64,000 nt of DNA from Chryseobacterium paludis. GTDB taxonomy: Bacteria; Bacteroidota; Bacteroidia; Flavobacteriales; Weeksellaceae. Numbering within the stretch: the stretch's first letter is position 1; every line of letters begins with the position of its first letter. Positions 25,508-34,806 of the stretch are shown in pieces. Under the pieces are notes generated by a model, which was given only the letters and a program-made list of their open reading frames with translations, did no database searches and had not been told where the DNA came from. The DNA is taken from assembly GCF_025403485.1 (NCBI RefSeq), contig NZ_CP099966.1, forward strand, positions 248,001-312,000. The letters run 5' to 3'. Made by a program: the position numbers and the translations under genes.

Positions 25508-25924
25508 TTAACGGTTTTGTAGTTCATGAACATATCGCATGCAATTTCCAATAGGAACTACTGTAAGTAATGGATTGCCGAATCTCATGATTGTCTTCAC
25601 TTCAAATTTATAGAGACATTTATTGTTAAAAGCATAATCTAAATCATTATAAAAATATAATTTAAAACCTGCATAGTCATTAATTTCTAAGTCAGTTTCA
25701 AGATTTACAAATCCTAGTTTAGTAAGGATTGACTCAGTTAAATCTACAGGCATTATATCCTCGTACTTGGCTGTATGTTTGCTGTCTGGATAGTCTACTT
25801 GTTTACATTTAACAAAATAATCGTCTGCTTCTTCGACTTCTAATATTACTTCAATGGGGTTTCTGGGAATAAAATTACTTTCTAAGTATACCCAATTCCC
25901 AACTTTGACATCATCTTTAATCAT
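25508..25924 (-). CDS. Hypothetical protein with a decayed paralogue next to it
   Basis: A 138-residue protein. It begins with a beta-rich segment (VKVGNWVYLESNF, then IEVILEVEEADDYFV), has LTESILTKLGF in the middle, and ends in MRYVHELQNR. Proteins with an IGNYV ... LTEEWLxKFGF ... VHQLQNLYF layout are common, usually uncharacterised, in Bacteroidota mobile regions. The C-terminus here stops right after the HELQN motif and looks shortened. The next DNA upstream is a broken copy of the same family. Confidence 0.65.
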   Translation of the reverse strand: MIKDDVKVGNWVYLESNFIPRNPIEVILEVEEADDYFVKCKQVDYPDSKHTAKYEDIMPVDLTESILTKLGFVNLETDLEINDYAGFKLYFYNDLDYAFNNKCLYKFEVKTIMRFGNPLLTVVPIGNCMRYVHELQNR

Positions 25925-25928
25925 ATGT

Positions 25929-26291
25929 TCATGGTTTTATTTCTGTCAAAGTTAACTCTTTTCCATTGAGTACGAAGAAAGGATTTTGTAACTGGTGAAT
26001 ATAAGTAAGTGTACCACACGCGAATAATTCATTTGATATAAATGCTATACTTCTGGGAACAACTGCAGACTCTCCAATTCAAATTTTAATTTATAAATTC
26101 CTACATCTTCGATAAACTCAAACCCAAACTTCAATACCCAGTACTCGGTTAAGGGGACGGCATGTAGTAGTCAAGAGCTATATCGTTAATTAATATCTAA
26201 TCTCCCAGATTGTAAAGCTGATATACATATTCAATATTTTCATCTTCTTTATCACGTATAAAATTTCCTAACCGTAATTCGTTTGTTTCTA
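25929..26291 (-). pseudogene. Decayed paralogue of the 25508-25924 gene
   Basis: On the minus strand, fragments in different frames read ELRLGNFIRDKEDENIEYVY, then PLTEYWVLKFGFEFIEDVG, then GTLTYIHQLQNPFFVLNG. In order these correspond to the start, middle and end of the neighbouring gene. A stop follows LYNLGD, the frame shifts at least twice, and there is no proper start codon. The last fragment keeps the long C-terminal ending that the intact gene lacks. Confidence 0.7.
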
Positions 26292-26373
26292 TAATTCAAA
26301 TTTAAGTTATTTTAAAAATTTGGACTTACTATTATTCAGTCACGAAACACAATATATAAAACCAAATTTTCTC

Positions 26374-26381
26374 TATATTTG
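26374..26381 (+). promoter_or_regulatory. Candidate -7 box of the XRE gene
   Basis: TATATTTG, a perfect TAnnTTTG box, lies 22 bp upstream of the start at 26403. Two similar 12-bp stretches, CGAAACACAATA (26343) and CAAAGCACAATA (26384), flank it and may be operator sites for the regulator itself. Confidence 0.45.
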
Positions 26382-26402
26382 TACAAAGCACAATAAACCA
26401 CT

Positions 26403-26774
26403 ATGGAAAAGCTAAGAAGTCTAAGAAAGCAGCGAGGATACACTCAGGAATACATGTCAAACATCTTATCAACAGATGTTTCCAATTATTGTAGAAAGGA
26501 GAATGGAGATGTCAAAATATTTGAGGACGAGTGGGAAAAGTTGGCTAAGGCTTTGGATGTTTCTGTTGAAGATATTAAAGAGGAGAGAGGTGCTCAGGTG
26601 CAGAATAATGATAACCTTACTTTTAATGATAGTACAGGGAACTTTCAGTCTACTAATAATTACTATAATCTACCAGAGTATATACTGGAAAATCAACAAG
26701 ATTACATCAACCTTCTAAAAGAGCAGATTGAAGCTTTAAAAGAAGAAAATAAAAGATTAAAATCTGGGAAATAA
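26403..26774 (+). CDS. XRE-family helix-turn-helix regulator with coiled-coil tail
   Basis: A 123-residue protein. The N-terminal ~60 residues are a Cro/C1-type HTH (LRSLRKQRGYTQEYMSNIL, then WEKLAKALDVSVEDI). A linker rich in Asn and Thr follows, and the last ~35 residues form a charged coiled coil (LLKEQIEALKEENKRLKSGK). It is the usual layout of small chromosomal XRE regulators in flavobacteria. The 3' end of this gene and its downstream DNA reappear in mutated form at 28293-28520. Confidence 0.85.
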   Translation: MEKLRSLRKQRGYTQEYMSNILSTDVSNYCRKENGDVKIFEDEWEKLAKALDVSVEDIKEERGAQVQNNDNLTFNDSTGNFQSTNNYYNLPEYILENQQDYINLLKEQIEALKEENKRLKSGK

Positions 26775-27155
26775 ATCTGTTTCAGAAAAACAGATCTTCA
26801 ATATACTATACTGCATCTAACGAGGCAGTATTTTTTTGTAATAAATTATTCTTTAAATGTTCCTATATGAATTACAATTTGATCATTTATAAGGTCAAAT
26901 CTCTTATTCTTCCTTGTTATTTTAACTGGTTCACAAAACTGGGAAACTTATGTTTTCCGAATTGATTGCTTAACATTCATTATTTCATAATTAGAACAGT
27001 AAAAAAAACTAAAGTTTCAAATTTTCATTTGAAAAATTCAATAGATATTTTTATATGTAAGTATTTGTTATTTAGTTTATTAACATAGTTTTTTTTCTTG
27101 ATTGTTCGATTTATATTTTTATATTGGGTACTTAACTTTATATATTTTAAACACA
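26775..27155. other. Intergenic region with two hairpins
   Basis: The region begins with the hairpin ATCTGTTT / AAACAGAT (26775-26795), followed by a stronger terminator ATACTGC / GCAGTAT plus a T run (26808-26837). The rest is A/T-rich; a stretch with TCTTATTCTTCCTTGTTATTTT also occurs in related form at 28465 and 29590. No gene was found. Confidence 0.55.
26808..26837 (+). terminator. Terminator after the XRE gene
   Basis: A perfect 7-bp stem, ATACTGC / GCAGTAT, with a 10-base loop and a seven-T run. A mutated copy of this hairpin lies after the GLPGLI gene at about 28355-28390. Confidence 0.7.
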
Positions 27156-27368
27156 ATGAAGAATTTAAAAAAATTATCTCGAAATGATCTTGAGACAGTA
27201 CAAGGAGGAAGACGGCCGCAAACCTGGATCGCAGAGACATCTTGTGGTGTAACTGCTACCACTACCCAGGATTGGAGCGCACAACAAGCGAATGAATGGC
27301 GTGATAGAGTTGAAGCAATTAATTGCCCTCCACCTACTCATAGTGGTTCTATTACTAATTTAGCTTGA
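27156..27368 (+). CDS. Bacteriocin-like double-glycine precursor peptide
   Basis: A 70-residue peptide. The start at 27156 gives MKNLKKLSRNDLETVQGG, a standard Bacteroidota double-glycine leader; the upstream open frame is a chance extension. Cleavage after GG would release a ~52-residue core with two cysteines (CGVTATTTQ and INCPPPTH), rich in Thr, Ala and Pro. Chryseobacterium genomes encode many such peptides with near-identical leaders, usually exported by a peptidase-containing ABC transporter. No transporter or modification enzyme is next to it. The gene that follows encodes a GLPGLI protein 60 bp downstream. Confidence 0.8.
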   Translation: MKNLKKLSRNDLETVQGGRRPQTWIAETSCGVTATTTQDWSAQQANEWRDRVEAINCPPPTHSGSITNLA

Positions 27369-27428
27369 AATTAATTTAAATTTAGGCACTTATACTGCAA
27401 TCATTTTAACGATAAGTGCCATTTTATT

Positions 27429-28292
27429 ATGAAATCATCTACCTTTAATTATCATAAAAAACTATTTCAACTATTCATTTTATTGTATAGTATTTTATCT
27501 TATAGTCAATCATACAAGCAGGATACTTTACGGGGTGAATTTACTTATAGGTTGAAAGCTAAATTTAGCACACGAACTGATTATAGAAACGAAGAATTGT
27601 TTACACTATTAATCGGGGATAAGCATGCATTTTTTGCAAGTAGCAATTCTCTTAAAAGAGATTCGGTATTAGATAACTCGAGAGTAACAACCCATAATTC
27701 TGATGGAAGCATTACCCTTGGTGTTAAAAAAGGGACTTCAACTCCAGAGACAAATTTTAACTTTACCATCATACAATCCAATGAAAATATACAATATTTT
27801 GCACCTGTTGTCATGTCAGTACTCACCTATAAAGAATCGGTAATAAAAAATTGGAAACTTGTGGATGAAACAAAAATAATCAATACCATTCATTGTAAGA
27901 AAGCGGAAGTTATCTTTAAAGGAAGAAACTGGATTGCATGGTACTCCCCCGAAATTCCTTTACCCTATGGCCCTTATAAATTTAGTGGATTACCGGGGCT
28001 CATCATTAAAATAACAGATGATAAAGGGGATTATGATTTTGAACTTATAAAATCGGTATCCGGCTCTAAATTAAAAGGAAAATTAATTAACATTAGGAAA
28101 AGCAGATATACCGAAGCAATAGAAACGACACAACAGAAATTGAAACAAGCATTAAGAAATGCTGATGGTAATGCAGCTGCCATACTTGCAAGCTATGGAA
28201 CCACTATTATAAAAGGACAAGAAATAATAAGACAAAGAGAAAAAGAAAGAGAACAAAACAAACAATATGAAAACCCCATAGAATTGGAATAA
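27429..28292 (+). CDS. GLPGLI-family secreted protein
   Basis: A 287-residue protein with an N-terminal signal (hydrophobic stretch to about residue 26, SYSQS). The family-defining motif appears as FSGLPGLIIKITDDKGDYDF (about 187-206), preceded by WIAWYSPEIPLPYGPY. The C-terminal ~60 residues are a charged, possibly coiled helix. GLPGLI proteins are abundant in Bacteroidota, and their function is not established. It follows the double-glycine peptide by 60 bp on the same strand. A second member lies at 53321-54151. Confidence 0.85.
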   Translation: MKSSTFNYHKKLFQLFILLYSILSYSQSYKQDTLRGEFTYRLKAKFSTRTDYRNEELFTLLIGDKHAFFASSNSLKRDSVLDNSRVTTHNSDGSITLGVKKGTSTPETNFNFTIIQSNENIQYFAPVVMSVLTYKESVIKNWKLVDETKIINTIHCKKAEVIFKGRNWIAWYSPEIPLPYGPYKFSGLPGLIIKITDDKGDYDFELIKSVSGSKLKGKLINIRKSRYTEAIETTQQKLKQALRNADGNAAAILASYGTTIIKGQEIIRQREKEREQNKQYENPIELE

Positions 28293-28520
28293 AGAAGAAA
28301 ATAAAAGATTAAAATCTGGAAAATAAATCGGTTTCAGAATAACAGATCCTCAATATAGATACCGCTTCCAACGGGGCAGTATTTTTTTGTGATAATGTAG
28401 TATTTTCAGTCTTTACGTGTTTCTACGTAACTCACCGTTTGGTTATTTATACTATAGCATCTCCGGCTTTTTCTTCGTTATTTTGACCTGTTCGCAGAAC
28501 TGAAAGCCTTATGATTAAAG
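28293..28520. repeat. Diverged copy of the 3' end and downstream DNA of the XRE gene
   Basis: The first ~35 bp (AAGAAGAAAATAAAAGATTA, then AAATCTGGaAAATAAATC) match the last codons and stop of the XRE gene at 26740-26775 almost base for base. The following hairpin, T run and TTCTTCGTTATTTTGAC stretch match 26808-26950 with more changes. The precursor/GLPGLI pair is thus flanked by direct repeats of about 200 bp. Confidence 0.7.
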
Positions 28521-28541
28521 TTAAAAACTAAAACATTTACC

Positions 28542-29492
28542 ATGAAAACCATTACCCTCACATTACCTTTATCTCCGGATTATCACAATGAGTCCGCAGA
28601 TCTTCAGAAAACCGGATATACCATATCCTTTGAGATACAAAACGGAACGCATACCGTAGATACTCATCCAATACCAGTTGGAAAACTTTTATATCTTAAC
28701 AATACCAACCTGATGGCACAGCTTTCTTTTACCTACAACTACGAGGAAGAAAATCAGGTAATCACCATCAGCGGCCCGGAATATGTAGCAGAAGATGCTG
28801 TCTGCCTAACCACCTACCCGGAAGGAACCATGGAATATGCTTACCAAAGAGGATCAGAAACAAAGATCAGTACTCAAAAAGCCCTGTATAATCCCAATTG
28901 GAATTACAATACACCCATGACCCCTAACTTAGATCAGCTTTTCGCGAATACCGTGAAGGAGGCCAATCAGGCTTTGATCGATGCTTTCCTGAAGGAGAAT
29001 CTGACCGTTCAGGTGAAGACGCCGCCACCCGCACTCAGTCCCGAAGAGCATAATGATCTTCAACTGCTGTATAAGAATGGCTTGTTTGCCGGCTTTTATA
29101 ACTCTGAAGAGCATTACGGAAATGAATTCGTAAAAAGATCTATTTATTCCGTCTGGGGTGGGGAAGTAACCTTCAACAAAAATGAGAATTTTGCCAACGT
29201 TATCGGCAGTACCAACGATCCTAAGATCGCCAGTAAAACATGGCTCAGATTATGGAGCGATCAATACGGAAATCCTACGAATTGTACTTCCCTTAATTAC
29301 AGTCCGGTTACCTGTAACACAAACTTGGTTGGAGGTCATGTAATCCTGGGAAAGACCGCAAAAGCAGAGCCCAAGGGTTCTAACTCTGTTTATATAATGC
29401 CGATTTGCAGTGCCCATAATAACAATAACAATGTTTATATGGCCGCGATTATGTATCAGAAAGGGGTTTGGCTGAAGAATTATTTGAATTAG
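28542..29492 (+). CDS. Hypothetical protein, C-terminal HNH-like Cys/His motif (uncertain)
   Basis: A 316-residue protein without signal peptide or transmembrane helix. The N-terminal ~110 residues are beta-rich, followed by a helix (LDQLFANTVKEANQALIDAF). The C-terminal part has NLVGGHVILGKTA and VYIMPICSAHNNNNN, an arrangement reminiscent of proteins with a VGAHV ... YIVPLC..CN motif, sometimes viewed as HNH-nuclease-like. Here one of the usual cysteines appears to be replaced by Ala-His. I do not assign a function. The gene stands between two copies of related intergenic DNA. Confidence 0.55.
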   Translation: MKTITLTLPLSPDYHNESADLQKTGYTISFEIQNGTHTVDTHPIPVGKLLYLNNTNLMAQLSFTYNYEEENQVITISGPEYVAEDAVCLTTYPEGTMEYAYQRGSETKISTQKALYNPNWNYNTPMTPNLDQLFANTVKEANQALIDAFLKENLTVQVKTPPPALSPEEHNDLQLLYKNGLFAGFYNSEEHYGNEFVKRSIYSVWGGEVTFNKNENFANVIGSTNDPKIASKTWLRLWSDQYGNPTNCTSLNYSPVTCNTNLVGGHVILGKTAKAEPKGSNSVYIMPICSAHNNNNNVYMAAIMYQKGVWLKNYLN

Positions 29493-29809
29493 GAGTTTAA
29501 ATAAAATACAAAGAATACTGCTTTATTTGAAGCAGTATTTTTTATTATGTCAAGTTTTCATGTAAGTAAATTTAAAAGCTCTCCAACTTTTTCTTTGTTA
29601 TTTGCATCTATATTATAACACGACATGTTCTGTCGTTTTGCTGGAATACTTTTGTTCCATGACAAATTGAATTAATTTCAAATATCGATGATATAAATAC
29701 AATATAATTTATATTAAATCTTTTTAATGTGATTAATGAATACTAAAAAATGTTAAATTTGCGTAATTCTTACAATGAATACTAATATCAATTATAATAT
29801 GCAAAATAG
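29493..29809. promoter_or_regulatory. Control region of the first RHS cassette
   Basis: A terminator (ATACTGCTT / AAGCAGTAT plus T run, about 29516-29545) is followed by a dyad CGACAtgttcTGTCG (29621-29635), a -7 box TACTTTTG (29647-29654) and a second -7 box TAAATTTG (29754-29761). The same elements in the same order precede the second cassette. Confidence 0.6.
29621..29635. promoter_or_regulatory. CGACA-N5-TGTCG dyad upstream of cassette 1
   Basis: Perfect 5-bp arms. It ends 12 bp before TACTTTTG. The second cassette has the same arms and the same 12-bp spacing at 39214-39228. Confidence 0.5.
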
Positions 29810-31357
29810 ATGAAAAAAATCTACATCGGTGCTTTTACTATGTGCACTTTTTTATTTGCCAGCGCTCAAGATGTTGTTTGGCAAAAGGATATTAAATCCA
29901 GTACACAGGATTTCCTGAGCCAGGTGACAACAACAATAGACCAGCAGTATTTAATTACTGGAAGTGCAATTCAGGGAGGTAGCCTTCGAGAACCTCAGGC
30001 TACATCGAAACAGAATAACGGGTACGATTTTCACTTGGTGAAACTAAACCAGCAGGGAGATCAGGTTTGGGAGAAATACTTTGCAGGAAATAATCATGAT
30101 TATCTTTCTTCAACTGTAACAACACAGGATGGAGGATCGCTTTTGGGAGGTACCTCGTACTCAGGGAAATCTTTAGACAAAAAAGAAGATTCCAAAGGTG
30201 GATCAGACATTTGGCTGATCAGAATTAATGAATTTGGTGATGAATTATGGCAGAAAACTTTAGGAACTTCTGCTGATGAAGAAGCCAGAGCTGTTATTCA
30301 GACTACAGATCTTGGATTTTTTGTGGCAGGTAATGTTCAAAACTCAGCTAAAGGTTACGGATCAAAAGATATTTTAATCATCAAACTTGATAAAAATGGA
30401 AAAGAGATTTCTCAATTAGTTTTAGGAGGGAAAGGGCTTGATGAAGTTGAAAAGATGATTCCTACAAAAGATGGTGGTGCATTATTAGGAATTTATTCCA
30501 GGAGTACTACCAGTGGATCAAAGCAAACTGAGAACTTTGGTGAAGGTGACTACTGGATCATCAAACTTTCAAAAGACGGAAAAGTAGAGTGGGAAAAGAA
30601 TTATGGTGGTAAAGGTGATGATCATTTGAGAACACTCGGTTTAACTTCAAATGGATATATCATTGGTGGAGAATCAAGATCTGAGAGATCAGGAAATAAA
30701 ACCGTAGGAATCGAGGAAGGAACCGATGTTTGGTTAATCTCTTTAAATGAAAGGGGCGATGAAGAGTGGCAGAAATCCTACAACTTCAAAAACAGAGATG
30801 TTTTAATGGGGATGAGCGCAATTCATTCCGCAGATGATAAAACAAAAGGAATTCTATTAGGTGGTTATACTCAGGCAGAAGGAAGAATAGAAGCTGATGA
30901 TGAGAAATTCTGGATGCTATATCTGGATCAAAACGGAAATGAACAGTGGAGGAAACATGTGGAAGGGGAATCCAGAAAAAGAGAAGAAAGGTTATCTGAT
31001 ATCAAACTCAACAGAGATGGTTCAATCATCTTGGCAGGAACCAGTGCTGAGGAATTAGGAAAGGAGAACTGGAAGATCGTAAAACTGGGTGATAAACAAT
31101 TGGATCAATTAATCGAAAAACAGGATATCAAGATCTATCCTAACCCTGTATCAGATTATGCGTATGTAGAAATAGGCTTTGATTTCCAAGAAGCCGACAT
31201 CACTTTGTATGATATGGGTGGAAGACAATTACAGAGTTTGAAGACGAAGAATAAAGTAACGAAGATCAATACACAGCCATTGATCCAGGGAGCTTATCTT
31301 ATATCGATCAAAACTGATACTAATAAAACTGCCAGCGCTAAGCTGATCAAAAAATAA
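29810..31357 (+). CDS. T9SS type A sorting-domain protein, cassette 1
   Basis: A 515-residue secreted protein. The signal peptide ends near FASAQ (about residue 20). The body has seven or so repeats with LIKLxxxGxxxWEKxxGG-type motifs, consistent with a beta-propeller. The last ~75 residues are a type A T9SS sorting domain (IKIYPNPVSDYAYVEI, ending KTASAKLIKK). It would cross the outer membrane through T9SS and be attached or released. It starts the cassette and is followed by the split RHS genes after 11 bp. It is highly similar to the protein at 39411-40961. Confidence 0.9.
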   Translation: MKKIYIGAFTMCTFLFASAQDVVWQKDIKSSTQDFLSQVTTTIDQQYLITGSAIQGGSLREPQATSKQNNGYDFHLVKLNQQGDQVWEKYFAGNNHDYLSSTVTTQDGGSLLGGTSYSGKSLDKKEDSKGGSDIWLIRINEFGDELWQKTLGTSADEEARAVIQTTDLGFFVAGNVQNSAKGYGSKDILIIKLDKNGKEISQLVLGGKGLDEVEKMIPTKDGGALLGIYSRSTTSGSKQTENFGEGDYWIIKLSKDGKVEWEKNYGGKGDDHLRTLGLTSNGYIIGGESRSERSGNKTVGIEEGTDVWLISLNERGDEEWQKSYNFKNRDVLMGMSAIHSADDKTKGILLGGYTQAEGRIEADDEKFWMLYLDQNGNEQWRKHVEGESRKREERLSDIKLNRDGSIILAGTSAEELGKENWKIVKLGDKQLDQLIEKQDIKIYPNPVSDYAYVEIGFDFQEADITLYDMGGRQLQSLKTKNKVTKINTQPLIQGAYLISIKTDTNKTASAKLIKK

Positions 31358-31368
31358 ACTGATATTTC

Positions 31369-34300
31369 ATGAAAAAAAATACTTCAGCCGTTATATTACT
31401 AGCGGCTTTATGGGGAAATACGTTTTTTGCACAGACATCACCATCGGCACCGAGAAGTTTTGTCGGAAGCATTAACGAAATGTTTCCCCCAGCACCTACA
31501 GCCAATAATCTAATGAAGTTTGAGGAAGTACCGGTAAGTTATTATACAGGAATACCTGATATTAGCATTCCCTTGGTAAGTATTCCAACTAACAGTCCAA
31601 ATGTTAAGATAAATCTTCAACTTAAATACCATCCACTAAATGCTAAACCTGAGGACAGAGCAGGAGAAACTGGTCTGGGATGGAGTCTTATAGCCGGAGG
31701 GACTATATCAAGAACGGTAAGAGGGGGTAATCCAGATGAAAAAGACAGAAGTGTCTTATTTTCTTCTCCCCCTAAGACAAAATATGGAATTTATAATGTG
31801 ATTTACAATTCCACTGCAAAAATGATCAAGGACCAACCTCTTAATCTTGATGAATACCGGTTTGAAGCAGCAATGGGAAGGTTTGATACAGAATATGATC
31901 TTTATCAGTATAATTTTTCAGGACAATCGGGAAGATTCTATGTGATCAAAGACGATGCAGGAAATTATCAGGTAGAAAAACTAGATAAAAATAATCTTCA
32001 AATTCTTACAGGTAAAGATGCGCAAGGTATTATCAATTCTTTCACAATAGTAGATGACAAAGGAATCAGATATACTTTTGATGCCATGGAAAAGTCCCAA
32101 AAGAATATTACTGCAGTAAAAATTGGTCTTACTGAAGGTCAGGGAGATGTAAGCCCTAGTGTTGATGTGGGTGATTACTGGACTTCCTTCCATCTGGCTA
32201 AGATACAGGATCAGAATAACCAGACTCTCGCGGTTTTCAACTATGCTCTTTCCTCGCTGGTGAAGTTTGAAGAAGCTCCTACAACCACAAAAAGAATTGC
32301 AAAAAATATATACTATACCAATAATTCTCAGTGGGAAACTGGTACGAAACAAAACCCAGATCCTAGTATGCCTGGGGCTATAGAAACCCAAATTGTCTTT
32401 AGTGATAACCAGACAAAGCTTCTTACAAGTATTGATGTAAGGGGTCGAGGGACAGCAATTTTGACTTATGAAAAAGGGAGACAGGATACTAACTATAGTC
32501 AGCCTTCTGAACTATATAAATTAAAATCAATACAAACGAATTATCCTGGTCAAAGTGCAGCCCAGTTCACAGACAAATATGTATTTGATTATGGCTATTC
32601 AAATACATATTACCAACCTCCTTCTGGTCAGCAAAAAAACCTTAAAAAATTATTACTTACAAAGATTACTAAAACACCAAGTACACAGGATGTTCAGAAC
32701 CAGGAATATGTATTAAGTTACAGCACAACAACAGGTGTTTTAGAAAAAGATAAATGGGGATATTATAAAGGTGATATTGGAGGATTTAAGACGGATGTGC
32801 TTAATTCGATAACATATCCTACTAAAGGAAAGAGCGTTTTCGATTTTGGTCTTAATGACTATAGCAATTACTATAGTGGAACGGGGAATGATCCGGTCAC
32901 GGGACATTGGACAACCAATGTCAATACCTGGAATGTTAATTTTGGTCAATTAAATAATACCTTCAAAAAGCAATTCTTTACTGTAGTAACCCCACAGGAA
33001 GTTGATCTACATCATATGCTGGGTTCTCTAATTAATTTTAATTGGAATTTTAAGATATTCAAGAAAAATGCAGATAATACTTTCCCATCAGTACCGGTAT
33101 ACAATATAAGCCCGGGTAATCAAACCTGCAATATTCCCCAGCCACCTTACTGTTCTACATCATGGATAGGAAATCCGGGAGAGATCGTATCGGATATGTA
33201 TGCTACTATACAGCTTGGAGCAGGTGAATACTGGGCATCATTGGGAGGATCTTATTTTCCTTCTAATGTTACTGATACAGGAGATCTTTTCGAAGCTACT
33301 ACAAAAGAACAGGTATTTATTAACGAGAAGATCCGTTATGGTGGGGGTTTAAGAATTAATAATATTACTTATTATGCTAATTCTTCCTCGACAGTTCCAT
33401 CGAAAACCTATAGATATGATTATAAGGATATCAATGATACTACGCTTAGTAGTGGAACATTGGTTTATCCGGAGCCAGTAATGGAGTCTACAGATTCTTA
33501 TGCCTATCAAAACAAAACAAATCCCAGCATAACGTACAGTGCCGATTTTGATATTACAACAGATTATAATATTATTCCCACCGAAAAAACACAAGGTTCA
33601 GAAGTAGGGTATCAATATGTCACCGTAAAACAGCTGGACAAGAATGGGAATAGTAAAGGGAAAACGGTACATACCTTCCGTTCTCCATTAGAATATCCAA
33701 ATGAAGGTGGACTTGTTCCTATTATGCCAGTAGTACCAATTCCTAATCTGGATTATAAAAGAGGGCAGCCATTGTCAGAGAAAGTTTATAATGAAGCAGG
33801 ACAAATCCTTTCGGAAACAACTAATGAGTATATAACAACCGAGTTCCAGAAGAATGATGGGATCAAAATTCTTGGTAACTACGACAAAAATATGGTTGGC
33901 GAATATTTTTCTTATGATAATTATCAAGCTCTGGCCAATCACTATCCTGGAATCATCTTGACAACACCTTATAAAAGTTTTGAAAAATTTGGAATAACAC
34001 TTCCTTCCAAAAAGAAAGAGACTTCTTATTTCTACAAAAATGGGATTCAGAGCTCGGTAATGACCACTACTGATTATGTATATAATCCTGAAGACTATCC
34101 ATTATCCGAAACCCAGACTATTACCGGAGGTGATACTTATTTAAGCTCTTATAAATATGCTAAAGAAAAGAGTAATCAACGATTGATTACTGCCAATATG
34201 ATTGGTATTGCGTTGGAAACCGAAACCAAAAAGAATGGACAGATGAAGGAAAAAACGGAAACATTCTATGCCGATCTTTCACACCTGTTTCCAAGTTCAA

Positions 34301-34806
34301 TTGCCTCTTATAATCTTCAGACTGCCGCTGCTACCACAGAATTAACTTATGAAAAATATGATTCCTTTGGAAACCTCTTACAATACAGAACAAAAGATGG
34401 TATTCCGGTATCCATTATCTGGGGGTATAACAGTACCCAGCCTATTGCGAAAATACAAGGTATAGCCTATGATCAAATTGGGCAGATTGCCGGTTCACAG
34501 CTTACCACATTTATTTCAGCTTCGAATACGGATGCTTTAGCCGCTCCTGGAGATGCAGAAACAGCACTATTATCTGCAATGGAAACTTTTAGAGCCGCTA
34601 TTGGAGCTCAGAGTAGTGGGATTACTACCTATACTTACGATCCTTTGATAGGAGTTAGAAGTATTACACCTCCTTTAGGAGCCAGGGAACTTTATTATTA
34701 TGATTCAGCCAACAGGCTTAAGGAAATTAAACAGATCCAGACGGATGCATCTGGAACTACTTCTCTTAAGACGGTTAAAGAATTTAAGTACAACTATAAA
34801 AACTAA
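31369..34806 (+). CDS. RHS/SpvB-like shell protein, N-terminal half, cassette 1
   Basis: A 1145-residue secreted protein (signal peptide ending near FFAQ). It opens with an SpvB/TcB-like segment (VPVSYYTGIPDISIPLV, then GETGLGWSLIAGG) and ends with RHS-type YD repeats (DSFGNLLQYRTKDGIPVSII, YDSANRLKEI). It lacks the RHS core and toxin, which are in the next gene; the stop codon overlaps the next start (TAATG). Together the two proteins probably build a hollow RHS shell, as the B and C parts of Tc toxins do. It is paralogous to the protein at 40966-44394, though their middle parts differ. Confidence 0.85.
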   Translation: MKKNTSAVILLAALWGNTFFAQTSPSAPRSFVGSINEMFPPAPTANNLMKFEEVPVSYYTGIPDISIPLVSIPTNSPNVKINLQLKYHPLNAKPEDRAGETGLGWSLIAGGTISRTVRGGNPDEKDRSVLFSSPPKTKYGIYNVIYNSTAKMIKDQPLNLDEYRFEAAMGRFDTEYDLYQYNFSGQSGRFYVIKDDAGNYQVEKLDKNNLQILTGKDAQGIINSFTIVDDKGIRYTFDAMEKSQKNITAVKIGLTEGQGDVSPSVDVGDYWTSFHLAKIQDQNNQTLAVFNYALSSLVKFEEAPTTTKRIAKNIYYTNNSQWETGTKQNPDPSMPGAIETQIVFSDNQTKLLTSIDVRGRGTAILTYEKGRQDTNYSQPSELYKLKSIQTNYPGQSAAQFTDKYVFDYGYSNTYYQPPSGQQKNLKKLLLTKITKTPSTQDVQNQEYVLSYSTTTGVLEKDKWGYYKGDIGGFKTDVLNSITYPTKGKSVFDFGLNDYSNYYSGTGNDPVTGHWTTNVNTWNVNFGQLNNTFKKQFFTVVTPQEVDLHHMLGSLINFNWNFKIFKKNADNTFPSVPVYNISPGNQTCNIPQPPYCSTSWIGNPGEIVSDMYATIQLGAGEYWASLGGSYFPSNVTDTGDLFEATTKEQVFINEKIRYGGGLRINNITYYANSSSTVPSKTYRYDYKDINDTTLSSGTLVYPEPVMESTDSYAYQNKTNPSITYSADFDITTDYNIIPTEKTQGSEVGYQYVTVKQLDKNGNSKGKTVHTFRSPLEYPNEGGLVPIMPVVPIPNLDYKRGQPLSEKVYNEAGQILSETTNEYITTEFQKNDGIKILGNYDKNMVGEYFSYDNYQALANHYPGIILTTPYKSFEKFGITLPSKKKETSYFYKNGIQSSVMTTTDYVYNPEDYPLSETQTITGGDTYLSSYKYAKEKSNQRLITANMIGIALETETKKNGQMKEKTETFYADLSHLFPSSIASYNLQTAAATTELTYEKYDSFGNLLQYRTKDGIPVSIIWGYNSTQPIAKIQGIAYDQIGQIAGSQLTTFISASNTDALAAPGDAETALLSAMETFRAAIGAQSSGITTYTYDPLIGVRSITPPLGARELYYYDSANRLKEIKQIQTDASGTTSLKTVKEFKYNYKN

